Positions 55,074 to 64,000 of a stretch of DNA of 64,000 nucleotides are shown in pieces. Within the stretch, counting starts at the first letter, position 1, and each line of letters begins with the position of its first letter. Source of the stretch: Ignavibacteria bacterium (GTDB lineage: Bacteria > Bacteroidota > Ignavibacteria > Tepidaquicellales > Tepidaquicellaceae); contig JADJWZ010000008.1 of the NCBI GenBank assembly GCA_016716125.1, positions 62,001 to 126,000 on the forward strand, read 5' to 3'. Below the pieces are notes generated by a model. It worked only from the letters and a program-made list of their open reading frames with translations. It searched no databases and was not told the origin of the DNA. Both the position numbers and the translations under genes were made by a program.

Positions 55074-55092
55074 AGAGCGTTCTTACTCTGAC
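55074..55092. repeat. Short dispersed repeat element (copy 1)
   Basis: ACTCTGACGGAAGCAGA recurs at 55563-55579, and the nearby GGCGGAGTCCT recurs at 55590-55600. These are pieces of a REP-like element flanking the DUF5661-like gene. Confidence 0.5.
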
Positions 55093-55182
55093 GGAAGCAG
55101 AAAGCAAGCTGACAAATTCCGGGGGATAATGTTATGTTTATAAAGCAAGCTGACAATTTCAGTGTGTTGGATTTCCGTTTTA

Positions 55183-55458
55183 TTAATCAGTCCGGTCTTT
55201 CTCTTTCCAATATTCCACAGCTTCGTTTTCTAATTTTTCTAACCTTGTGTAGTAATCCGAAACTCTTTTAAATGAGCCCATGCAATTTTCCCCGTCATAT
55301 TTTTATCATTATTTGTGACATTTGTTTCCGGATATCTTGTCCCATGTTCCAGTTCTATATTTAATCCCTTTTGTGAATTCGTCGAGCTTTACTTCATTCC
55401 AATTAATTCCGAGCTCATCACCGATTTCTTTTGCATTATGTGCAGTAAATTTTTCCAT
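55183..55458 (-). CDS. Small DUF5661-like protein, two frameshifts
   Basis: Too broken to appear as one frame. From ATG 55458 the pieces read MEKFTAHNAKEIGDELGINW, then (frame change) NIELEHGTRYPETNVTNNDK and MTGKIAWAHLKEF, then (frame change) DYYTRLEKLENEAVEYWK to TAA at 55183. The total is about 91 residues. The GKIAxAHLxEFPDYYTRL pattern is one I associate with DUF5661-type small proteins of unknown function (memory only). Two indels restore it. Confidence 0.5.
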
Positions 55459-55543
55459 TCCTGTTTATTTTATAAAGTTAATAAATGCCGCCCATCGTTT
55501 TGCGTGTATATATTATAGAAGTTAGTAGCATTTTCCTTTTCCC

Positions 55544-55620
55544 GCAGAGTCAGGTATTTCGACTCTGACGGAAGCAGAGCCTGCTGAACGGCGGAGTCCT
55601 GAAGAGTAAGAGACTCCGCC
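55544..55620. repeat. REP-like double hairpin element (copy 2)
   Basis: Two perfect hairpins lie side by side: CAGAGTC with GACTCTG (55545-55567) and GGCGGAGTC with GACTCCGCC (55590-55620). It sits just after the stop of the small minus-strand gene at 55638 and may end its transcription. Confidence 0.65.
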
Positions 55621-55637
55621 TGTGGAGATCAAATCAC

Positions 55638-55841
55638 TTAAAGACCTAATTTATCTTTAAAACCTTTTGCCATATCAGCTATTCCGCCGGTATCTTTGCC
55701 TTCAAGAAAATTGCTGACCTGATCACCGAGTCCTGCGGGAAGTTTATCCTTTACAAAGCCACCGACTGTTTCAGTTGCGGATTTTGCCTGCTCTGCTGTG
55801 ATTCCGGCTTTCTCCGAAACCATTTTTATTAATTCATCCAT
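55638..55841 (-). CDS. Small hypothetical protein (DUF937/YidB-like)
   Basis: The 67-residue acidic helical protein reads MVSEKAGITAEQAKSATETV, GGFVKDKLPAGLGDQVSNFL, then GGIADMAKGFKDKLGL. This Leu/Gly/Ala pattern resembles the N-terminal part of small DUF937/YidB-like proteins, whose function is unknown. It is intact, 35 bases downstream of the helicase gene on the same strand. A hairpin pair at 55544 follows. Confidence 0.6.
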   Translation of the reverse strand: MDELIKMVSEKAGITAEQAKSATETVGGFVKDKLPAGLGDQVSNFLEGKDTGGIADMAKGFKDKLGL

Positions 55842-55876
55842 CTCTATATCCTTTCTGATTTAATTAGAAAATATTT

Positions 55877-57417
55877 TTAAAACCATCCTGATTTTTTCTT
55901 TGATGAGCTGCCTCCGATGCCAAGTACTCCGAGAAATCCTCTTGTCAGCTCCCTTGCTATTGTCCTGCCTACCTGTCTTGCAGTTGTGCTGGTCAGTACT
56001 TTTTCAACAGTGCTTTTCTCTTCTTTAATCTTTCCATTTGCAGTAACCTCTTCTTTAATTTCAGCCGGCGGTGTATTGAGTTTTGCAGTCAGCATTTCAT
56101 AAGCGCTCTCCCTGTCAATGATCTCATTATATTTTTTCGCAAGATCTGATATGTTAACTATTTCATCCTGTTCTGCCTCTGTAAGTATATCCATTCAGGA
56201 TGCCGGCGCACAGAGGAGTGTTGCCGTGATTGGAGTCGGTGTCCCTTTCTCGCTTAATACAGTTACAGCTGCTTCACCAATACCCATTGAAGTCAGCAGA
56301 TCTTCCACATTGTAAAATTCAGACATGGGATAATTCTGCGAGATAAGTTTTATCTGTTTTCTGTCCTTTGCGGTAAACGCTCTTAGCGAATGCTGTACTT
56401 TCATGCCGAGCTGACTGAGCACCGGATCCGGAATGTCAGTAGGATTCTGCGTGCAGAAAAATATACCGACACCTTTTGATCTTATAAGTTTATTATAGTT
56501 TCTATCTGCTCAAGTAATTCTTTTGAGGCTTCCTAAATATCAGATGCGCTTCATCTATAAACATTACAAGTTTCGGCTGATCGAGATCGCCCTCTTCAGG
56601 AAAGTTATTATAAATTTCCACAAGGAGGCAAAGTAAAAAAGTAGAAAAGAGTTTAGGTTTATTCTGAATGTCTGTAAGTCTGATGACAGAGATCTGACCT
56701 CTTCCTTCATCGTTAATCTTTACAAGGTCATTTACTTCAAAAGATTTTTCACCGAAAAAAAGATCTGCGTCATTCTCAAGTTCGATCACTTTTCTTAACA
56801 TCGTCCCGACCGATGCAGCTGAGAACTTACCATAATCTTTTTCTATATCTTCTTTTCCTTCATTTGAAATATACTGAAGTATTTTTTTGAAATCTTTCAG
56901 ATCAAGTAACGGTAGTTTACGCTCATCAGAGTATTTGAAAATTACAGAAACTATACCGGACTGCGTTTCATTAAGATCAAGTATTTTAGAAAAAAGTACG
57001 GGACCGAATTCGGATACTGTGGCTCTGAGTTTCGCGCCTCTTTCTTTAGAAATGGTCAGAAGTTCAACGGGAAATGCGGAAGGAATATACTCCGTTCCGA
57101 TTTTTTATGACGTTCAGTTATTTTTTCATTCACAGTTCCGGCAGCAGCCAGTCCACTCAGATCTCCTTTGATATCCATTAGACCGATGGAAACGCTTTTG
57201 AAGAAAGTCCTTCGGAGATTAGCTGAAGTGTTTTGGTCTTACCGGTACCTGTCGCACCTGCTATAAGACCGTGCCTGTTCATAGTTTTTAAAGGAAGTTT
57301 GATCAGGACTCCGGGAAGATTCTCACCATTGAATATCGCGCCGCCAAGAGTAATGCTCTCTCCTTTGAAATTATATCCTTCATTGACAATTGAAATAAAT
57401 TTTTCTTTTTGATCCAA
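55877..57417 (-). CDS. HerA-like/DUF853 ATPase, multiply interrupted
   Basis: One protein of about 513 residues (the normal size) is split into pieces. The first, 57417-57178, has Walker A GATGTGKTKTLQL after a beta-barrel N-terminus. The rest contains GTMLRKVIELENDADLFFGE, Walker B KLVMFIDEAHLIFRKP, KGVGIFFCTQNPTDIPDPVL and VTVLSEKGTPTPI. At 56195 an in-frame TGA stands where CAPASRMD is expected (CGA to TGA); the same frame then runs on to 55877. Breaks lie near 57180, 57100, 56515 and 56470. HerA-type ATPases move along DNA; the DUF853 branch has no proven role. Confidence 0.78.
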
Positions 57418-57917
57418 TTATATATAGTTAAATGACTAAAGTGCAGATGAAAAAATGATTATTTTGAAACTACAAAAATATACTATTTTAATACATATAA
57501 ATAATTCTGCATTTTTAAATTTTGAATATTATAGAAATGTATATTGAGATTAAATAAAATACTAAATTATTATATCTCACATATATTGCAATATATGATC
57601 TTCCAATCAGAAATTAACAGTTTCTTTAAATGGGAAAGTTTGAACGGATCAATTCAATTTAACTGAAGGACTTTAAACTGACAGAGTTTTTTGGCTTTCT
57701 ATATATTAAAGAATCCATGAATCATTTTAAATGGATCCATGGATTAATTTTAGGAAATTTATTATCTCCAATAATATTCTTTCATTATTAGTGTTAAAAC
57801 AGTGACCTTTTTTCGTACAATTCAAAAAGTTTACTCTGCTATAGAATTACTAAATATCAGGTAAAACTATTTTATTCTAAATTAATTAATCTGCTCAAAT
57901 ATTAAATCAATATTGAA
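57418..57917. other. 500-bp AT-rich intergenic region with palindromes
   Basis: No gene is visible. It holds a perfect 18-base palindrome at 57581-57598 and a looser inverted repeat AATCCATG with CATGGATT near 57711-57744. It separates the helicase promoter from the 3' end of the oxidase gene. Confidence 0.55.
57581..57598. promoter_or_regulatory. 18-base perfect palindrome
   Basis: CATATATTGCAATATATG is its own reverse complement. It lies about 165 bases upstream of the minus-strand helicase start. It may be a regulator site; no other copy was seen in the window. Confidence 0.35.
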
Positions 57918-59299
57918 TTAGATTACCTCAAAGTTTGCCATCATTCCCCTGTCTTCATGTTCGAGTTTGTGACAATGCATTAAATAAATCCCTGAATAAT
58001 TATCAAAGCGGATCAGGACCCTGACCGTTTCACCATCATCCAGCAAAACTGTATCTTTCCAGCCGGCCTCCCAAGGAAAGATCCTCCCTCTCCCGCCTGT
58101 ACGCGAAACAACCTGAAAAGAAGCTCCATGCACATGAACAGGGTGCGGACCATTTCCGTTAGAGACGAATACCCACATTTCGGTTTGATGAAGAGGAACT
58201 GTCCAGTCAATACGATTCATATTAAATTCGAGGCCATTTATTCTGCTCATTCCGTCAAAACTGAATGTTCTTGTGACAACCGGATTTGAAAGAGGTTGAA
58301 TGTTTGATGAAGTAGATAAAGCTCCGTTATAGAGCGGCATTTTCTTTTCAGTAACTATAAATTCCACAAGATCCCATTGAGCATTTAAGTCTCTTAGAAT
58401 TATTGATTCACCGGTTTTGAATTTGCGGAAATCGACAAGTATATCAAGACGTTCGCCATTTGAAATGACTATGCTGTTTTGTATTGAAGATGATGGTAAC
58501 AGGCCTCCATCATTACCGATAAGTATCATTTCCGCATTTTTTGTAAATGCTAAATTCATAACTCTTGCATTAGCTCCGTTTAGAATCCGGAATCTATAAA
58601 CAGCACTTGCCACTTTCATATATGGATACATTGACCCATTAACCATTGATGATCTCCCAAACATTCCGCCGGCTGTCGGTTGATAGTTAATATTTCCTCC
58701 ATTATTAAGTGTGACATCGCGAATTATAAGCGGAACTTCGAAATTTCCGGACGGAAGATTAAATGCGCTTTCTTCAGCATCATTTACGATGAATGCTCCG
58801 GCCAATCCCATAAATACCTGCTTTCCAGTAAGCATGTCAGGATGAGGGTGATACCAGTTTAATCCTGCACGCTGTATGATCGGAAAATTATATGAATAAT
58901 TTCCACCGGAAGAAACAGCATCTTGCGGATGACCGTCATTTTCCTTATTCACAATTAAACCATGCCAGTGTACGATAGACTCTTCAGGTAAATTATTCTG
59001 AAACAATATTGAAGCAATAGTTCCTGTGTTTGTCTTGATAGTGGGACCTGGTAAATTTCCGTTAAATTCCCAGGTAGCTGAAATAATTCCACCTCCAATA
59101 TCTGTAGTACCAGGTGCTGCAGTAAGCATTAATCCACCGGGTGAAACTACTTCCGGAATATAAAGTTGGTTACGATTGCTAAGTGAATTTGTAATTTGAT
59201 TTTCATCATGCATCTGAGGATTATCAAAATTTTCACAAGAAGAGAAAATATTGCAAATACTATCAAAATGAATACCGAATATATATTTTTTATTTTCAT
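57918..59299 (-). CDS. Multicopper oxidase lipoprotein, frameshift near the N-terminus
   Basis: The long frame 59213-57918 is a complete three-domain multicopper oxidase with the four copper sites: HWHGL and YHPHPD in domain 1, HPVHVHG and HCHKLEHED in domain 3. The true start is ATG 59299 (MKIKNIYSVF), reading a signal to LIVFAIF. One base change near 59240 then joins it to SSCENFDNPQMHD, giving a lipobox IFSSC. These enzymes oxidise metals or phenols with O2, such as Cu(I) in CueO. The protein is anchored outside the cytoplasm. It stands alone. Confidence 0.88.
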
Positions 59300-59812
59300 A
59301 ATAATTAGGATTAAGTTATTAAATTATTTTATAAATCTGCCTGAAATTGATAATTTATCTCAATAGAGTTATATCTATTGCAAAACATTTTTAATTATTA
59401 TGTGCAATTAATATTCTTTAAATTTCTACAAACCAGGCGTATTATTATAACTATAATTTGTACCATGGGGATAAAAGCAACAATAATTGATCTTCGCATG
59501 CCAATTAATTTCTCAAAATCCACCCTCGTAAAATAATATATTGTCCGAATTTTCAGATGTAAAAATTATTTTAATTGTGTTTTTATTTGTTCAAAATGTT
59601 ATCTCAATCTTTTATTAATGTAATTTGACTTTGCAATTATCTGAGACATTCCGGATATATAAATTGAAGCTTGTTTGAAGTCCATATGGTTCAAAGGATT
59701 TTGAGAATTTTTTTACCTGGAGTCAATTTGAATTCTTTGGAAATCCGTCTATCCGAACAGAATAATTCAAAAGGTAAGTTTTTTAAAGCACTTTCTTAAA
59801 GGAAATGATTGA
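59300..59812. other. AT-rich intergenic region
   Basis: No reading frame or family motif is recognised over 500 bases. It would contain the promoter of the multicopper oxidase gene and the 3' end of the ComF transcript. Confidence 0.5.
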
Positions 59813-60540
59813 TTAATCTCTTGCCATAGCAAGTGAGCAGCACATTATCTCACCCGCTCCGTTTTGCTTAAGAATTTTAACAGCTTCGTTTATTGTCGAA
59901 CCTGTAGTTATCACATCATCTAATATAATTATATTCTTTCCGTAAATTTCCGTTTGATATTTAATGTTTATTTCAAATGCGTTTTCAATGTTTAATTTTC
60001 TGTTTAACTTATTAAGTCTTGTTTGTGAGAAGTATTTTTACTCTGAGTAAAAGATCTTCATATATTTTTATTCCGTCATTTTGCTCATTCCCCTGCTGAT
60101 AAGTTCAGACTGATTAAAGCCTCTTTTCTCTCATTCTGGAATTGTGAAGAGGTACCGGCACTATGCAGTAATAATTTTTAAGATCTTCTATTTTATAATT
60201 TTTTAAAATTCCAGACCACATTATCTTACCCATATAGACAGCTTAAGCTTCTCATTCCTCCGTATTTTATATTGTAAATTATTTTCGAGAACTCATCGCC
60301 TTCATAAAATGCAAACAGACTGAATGAATGTTCTGATTTTACTTTATTCATGAGATCGGATTTATCTTTATCAGATATTCTGCAAAGCAGACTGAAGTTC
60401 TCATCTTTGATAAATCTGTTTGAATTCAGTTCATCAATCGTTTCTGATGTCAGAATACAGGCAGCCGGATAAATAAAATCCAGTATACTGTGATATAGTA
60501 TCTTCCCTTCCCTGAAAGTATTTTTAATAATGTCATTCAT
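59813..60540 (-). CDS. comF: ComF-family phosphoribosyltransferase-like protein, multiply frameshifted
   Basis: From ATG 60540 the fragments run MNDIIKNTFREGKILYHSIL, an FYEGDEFSKIIYNIKYGG segment and (in another frame) IVPVPLHNSRMREKRGFNQS. A PRPP-binding loop IIILDDVITTGSTINEAVK follows, ending CCSLAMARD with TAA at 59813. The total of about 242 residues is normal for ComF, which helps bring DNA into competent cells. The Zn-finger cysteines usually near the N-terminus of ComF are mostly absent here. Breaks lie near 60226, 60090 and 60030. Confidence 0.75.
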
Positions 60541-60612
60541 AGATACAAGTTATTCAGGCTGAATGAATTATGCAAAGTTAATTTTCCCTGTTTGTGAAAT
60601 TTTATTTTAAGT

Positions 60613-60652
60613 AAAAAAAAAAAAGACCGCTGAATTTAATCAACGGTCTTTT
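60613..60652 (-). terminator. Rho-independent terminator of the T9SS propeller gene
   Basis: AAAAGACCG at 60621-60629 pairs with CGGTCTTTT at 60644-60652 around a partly paired loop. On the minus strand it is followed by a run of T. It lies 33 bases after the stop at 60685. Confidence 0.9.
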
Positions 60653-60684
60653 AAAAATTAATACTGAATATTTAAGACACTGGC

Positions 60685-63151
60685 TTATTTGATAAACGTC
60701 ATTTTCTTTATATCGGTAAATCCCTCGGATTCAAGTTTATAAAAATATATTCCGCTGTTTAGATTGACAGGATTGAAACTATAACTGTAATTTCCCGCCT
60801 GTTTAAATTCATTCACAAGCGCAGCTATTTCTTTACCTGTAATGTCATATATTCTGAGTTTGATCATTCCGCTTTTCGGAATGGAAAAGTTTATTATCGT
60901 AGACGGATTAAAAGGATTCGGATAATTCTGCTTTAAAGAATACTCTGCAGGTACTTCCGGTGCCAATGGATGAAATACCTACTGTTGTAGTCCATCTTGC
61001 GGTTTCCACAAGCGGTGCAATTACATTTATCGTTACGGCTGAATCAATTCCTGTGCTGTCCGGACTAGTATAAGAGCCGGCTCCTGTTCCGGTCCATCCT
61101 CTGAAATAATAAACTGTTCCTCCGTTATTTACTATTCTCGAATTCACGCCGAATGTAGCCGATGAACCTGAATCGTAAAAAATGTTTCCGCCGAATGATG
61201 TACCCTGCGATGAAGTTAAAATCAGTCTGTACTGAACTTTATAATTCGCTGTTAGATTCAGATTGGAATTTATTGTAACAGTCTGAGCTGTATCTCCCCC
61301 GTTTGACCAGTTTGTAAATACATATTGCGTGGAACCAATTGTCCTCGGACTTATCGCCTGAACATTTACATTTGTTCCGTTGGGATAAATTAATTCCTGC
61401 TGCTGATTATAAGTAACTCCGTTCACAGTAAAGTTTGCAATTCCCGGTCTGTTCGTTCCGACAGTAAGCACTGATGCATTCACAAGAATAGTCGAAGTCC
61501 TGAGATGTACCGGCGGTCCCTGCGTACCTGTTCCGACAATTCTAATTTTATATCCGCCGGGTGTGACGTTAGCTGAAGTAGTTGCGATTAAAGTAACTGA
61601 GTCAGGAAAGACATTCACTGAATCCTTTCCGTTAAGGAAAGAGAAAGTTATAGTGCCTGAAGCAGGCGGTGTTTCAAGTGATGCAGAGAATTTTACTCCG
61701 CCGACGTAAGGTCCGTTAACTGCAGGCACTTTGATGACAACTGAAGCATTGTCGTTATTACCTGCATTTATATAATTCTTATCTATTGTCATTCCGAAAT
61801 CCGGATAATATCCCGTGAAGCTGCCGAGCTGATTATTTCTTCCGTCCATCCAGACGACATAAGAGGAATTGTTGATCGCCTGAATTCCGAAATAATCTCC
61901 AATATATCTTTCGCCTCCGGGCTGATTTACTCCCATATTATTCGGATTAAAATCTGCATTCGAGATCGGTCTGTTCGGTGTGAATGTAAGTCCGCCGTCA
62001 GTTGAAACTGTTCCGTAAATTTTTGTCATTATATTATTTACAGGATCTTCCCTTGAGTCATACCATGCAATGTAAACTCTGCCTGTCTTGCTGTCCACTG
62101 AAATAGCGGGCATCCACTGATCGGTAGTAGTCTGATCGTCATTCACTCTTACCGGCGCAGACCATGTAGCTCCGAAGTCCGTTGACTTCACCATATTGAT
62201 ATCGGTTATATCCTGAGTTCCGGGATTTCGCGCATAGACTATATAAACATTTCCTCTTGAAGCTGTGTAACTGTTGTCCGCAGCCATTCTCGGAAAGCCG
62301 TCCATTCTGATACAGTTCTTTACTGTATTTCTTCCTGCGCAGAATATTCCGCCTGTTACATAAGATGTTGCAACTGTCTGAGGTGAAAAATTTACGCCTC
62401 CGTCAGTTGATCTGTTAACAATGATCACGCCTCCATTAGTAGCTGCAAAATAAACACTGCCTCCCTGTACATTTCCGTTCGGACCTACAGCTACATAAGC
62501 GCCCTGTCCGCCGGTAAAAGACTGAACTGATGACCATGAAGCGCCGAGATCAGTGCTTCTTGTAAATCTCATTCCTGATGCGCCGAATTGTCTCCAGCAT
62601 GCGTAGAGATTATTTGAATTCGGTCCGGCTGTCTGATCGGCAGCTATCCATTCTTTATCTGAAAGTCCGACATTTGTAGAATAAACACTGTATGTCGAAG
62701 TCCAGTTGACTCCCTTGTTGGTTGACTTCGAAATGCAGACACCATAAGTCGCTCCGTTTTGATAAAGCTGTGTGTAGTAAGCATTCCCGAGACTGTCAAA
62801 TGCCATGACCGGATCGCCGATTACTGCAAATCCCGGAAAGACAACATTTATTTTCGTCCAGTCATATCCGTTCAGAGTGTAATAATAGTTATTAATGTTA
62901 AAAGCGCAGATACTATTGAGCGGGTCTGTCGGATTGGTTGCAATATGCGGCTCGCCGAAATCCACGCCGAGATTGAAATTATCAAATCCGTTCACCGTCA
63001 CCGGATTACTGAAAGTGCCTGCCGGTGAAGTGGTCAAGTTCGGCGGCTGAATCGCAATCGAATTAGGCAGATCGTTTCCGGAGATCTGTGAAAATGATGA
63101 TCCGTAATTAATCAGGATCATCATTAAAAGAAAAATTAAATATTGTTTCAT
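60685..63151 (-). CDS. T9SS-sorted Asp-box propeller with InlB-like repeats, one frameshift
   Basis: Two frames (63151-60908 and 60966-60685) make about 822 residues. A signal peptide (residues 1-22) precedes a propeller with STNKGVNWTS, STDLGASWSS, STDGGVNFSP, STDFGATWSA and STDGGLTFTP. InlB-type B repeats follow (YVFTNWSNGGDTAQTVTINS and FRGWTGTGAGSYT), then the T9SS domain (NYPNPFNPSTIINFS, SGIYFYKLE, KKMTFIK). The frame changes near 60960; one base joins GISSI to APEVPAEYSLKQ. It is a probable secreted or surface binding protein with its own terminator. Confidence 0.87.
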
Positions 63152-63255
63152 TATATAATATTAAATTAAAAATTTATTTTAAAAATCACTTCTTCCGGAA
63201 AATTCCTGTTAAAGGATTTTCCAAGATATTTTATTTCTGAATAACTGAATGTTGT

Positions 63256-64000
63256 TTAATAATCAACCCTTAAAGTCGCAAATCCATAATCATCCGTGAA
63301 TTTAACATTCTGATAAATGTTGTCTATTACCCTATGAACATATTTAAACTCAAGATAAAACTGTCTTAAAAATTCCCATGTAAAGTTTGCAGTGATAATG
63401 CCTCTGTTGACTCTGTTCCCTTTGAGAAATTCCGGATTTGAATAAGAATAACCTGAAGCATTATTAACATCACCACCGTAATTCACAATTACTCTGCCCA
63501 CTGAATCCGTAACTATTCCGGCAGCAGACCTCTGAAACTGATACATTAAATTCAGATTTATCCTGTTAGTAAAATCATAACCAAATCTAAACGCAATCTC
63601 ATCTGAATTCGGCGGAAGGTGATGTCCGAGAGGAAGATCCCAGTTTGTATAAGTTGATTTATTTGAGACATGGGAATACACATACGGATCAAGTTTTGTA
63701 TATTCAATTCTCATATCAAGATTCGGCAGTGTGAAAGCGTTTGTCCAAAGTCCTCCGAGCTGCCATGCAAATTTATTCGTGATCTTTGCATTACTTTCAA
63801 AGAGCGTACTGAATTCCAGATCATCAATGAGAAACGAACCCTGCAGCGCGATATTCTTTACCGGAATTACAAATGCGTCAAGTCCCAGAATGGAGTTATT
63901 TGCATTGTTGTCACCGGTCTGCGAAGCCTTGCTTAGTTCAGCCGATGTTAAAAAACTTATCGGATTTAAAAATGTAAAACTAAACGGCGAGTTTGAAATT
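63256..64000 (-). CDS. Wzi-like outer-membrane beta-barrel protein (5' end outside window)
   Basis: The frame is open to the window edge, so the N-terminus is missing. About 247 residues are visible with alternating amphipathic strands (FAWQLGGLWTNAFTLPNLDM, IAFRFGYDFTNRINLNLMYQ, FLRQFYLEFKYVHRVID) and a final barrel strand ending in Val-Asp-Tyr. The motif YTNWDLPLGHHLPPNSDEIA is typical of capsule-assembly Wzi-like barrels. It probably sits in the outer membrane and may take part in capsule or polysaccharide attachment. It is followed at 63151 by the T9SS propeller gene on the same strand. Confidence 0.72.
   Translation of the reverse strand, partial: ISNSPFSFTFLNPISFLTSAELSKASQTGDNNANNSILGLDAFVIPVKNIALQGSFLIDDLEFSTLFESNAKITNKFAWQLGGLWTNAFTLPNLDMRIEYTKLDPYVYSHVSNKSTYTNWDLPLGHHLPPNSDEIAFRFGYDFTNRINLNLMYQFQRSAAGIVTDSVGRVIVNYGGDVNNASGYSYSNPEFLKGNRVNRGIITANFTWEFLRQFYLEFKYVHRVIDNIYQNVKFTDDYGFATLRVDY

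Noticed and set aside
5768..56197. TGA recoding as a sense codon
   Set aside because: Only two in-frame TGA cases, expected as Gly and Arg, while many genes here use TGA or TAA as true stops (for example the M23 gene). There is no consistent reassignment.

Overview
The window comes from an AT-rich bacterium of the Bacteroidota/Chlorobiota/Ignavibacteria group. The main evidence is ten large secreted proteins (plus one orphan remnant) ending in the same roughly 80-residue type IX secretion system (T9SS) C-terminal sorting domain, with NYPNPFNP, a conserved V-D-LGKE-like strand, and a GVYFYKL...KMxLxK tail. The genes are mostly typical of this group: Asp-box/YCF48 beta-propellers, a subtilase, lamin-tail proteins and DinB-like proteins. 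No tRNA, rRNA or CRISPR array was seen.

Layout. 1-3.4 kb: three tandem paralogues of a YCF48-repeat/T9SS protein, the middle one decayed. 3.4-5.9 kb: a large secreted glycoside-hydrolase-like protein cut by an in-frame TGA. 6-6.9 kb: a DGC cysteine protein and a DinB protein. 7.1-10.5 kb: a minus-strand ArsR-led operon (ArsR, CSKC thioredoxin-like, ArsP/DUF318 permease, lipid- or membrane-anchored thioredoxin-fold proteins, CcdA/ArsG-like permease) with two matching operator palindromes. 10.5-12.4 kb: remnants of a PemK/MazF module and of a T9SS domain. 12.9-14.2 kb: a cupin/SRPBCC/DUF2061 operon. 14.3-18.4 kb: a secreted sialidase-like protein and a membrane TPR protein of TMTC/DUF1736 type. 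18.9 kb: a Lys/Ala repeat, histone-H1-like protein, followed by a 1.1 kb AT-rich gap. 20.3-28 kb: two giant T9SS proteins flanking a HicAB module, then a palindromic repeat array. 28.8-37 kb: a lactonase-like lipoprotein, small accessory genes, a cohesin-like T9SS protein beside a dockerin-bearing sugar dehydrogenase, and a UPF0175 antitoxin with a decayed PIN toxin. 37-48 kb: secreted propellers and a beta-helix protein, an IS110 transposase fragment, and an 18-bp minisatellite. 48-61 kb: lamin-tail protein, NlpC/P60 peptidase, Bax-inhibitor, DinB, guaB, M23 peptidase, HerA-like helicase, multicopper oxidase and ComF, nearly all with frameshifts. 61-64 kb: a T9SS propeller and a Wzi-like beta-barrel.

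Two themes stand out. First, secreted proteins carry two alternative C-termini. Most have the T9SS sorting domain. Three (at 34.6-36.3, 37.1-39.8 and 45.0-47.9 kb) instead share a module of about 180 residues that ends in a two-loop dockerin-like domain. One of these lies next to a T9SS protein whose N-terminal domain looks cohesin-like, which suggests a scaffold-type surface assembly (inference). Second, single-base indels are scattered through the window and become dense from about 43 to 61 kb, hitting conserved genes such as guaB while total gene lengths stay normal. This looks more like consensus/assembly error than biology. It should be settled against reads before the affected genes are called pseudogenes.
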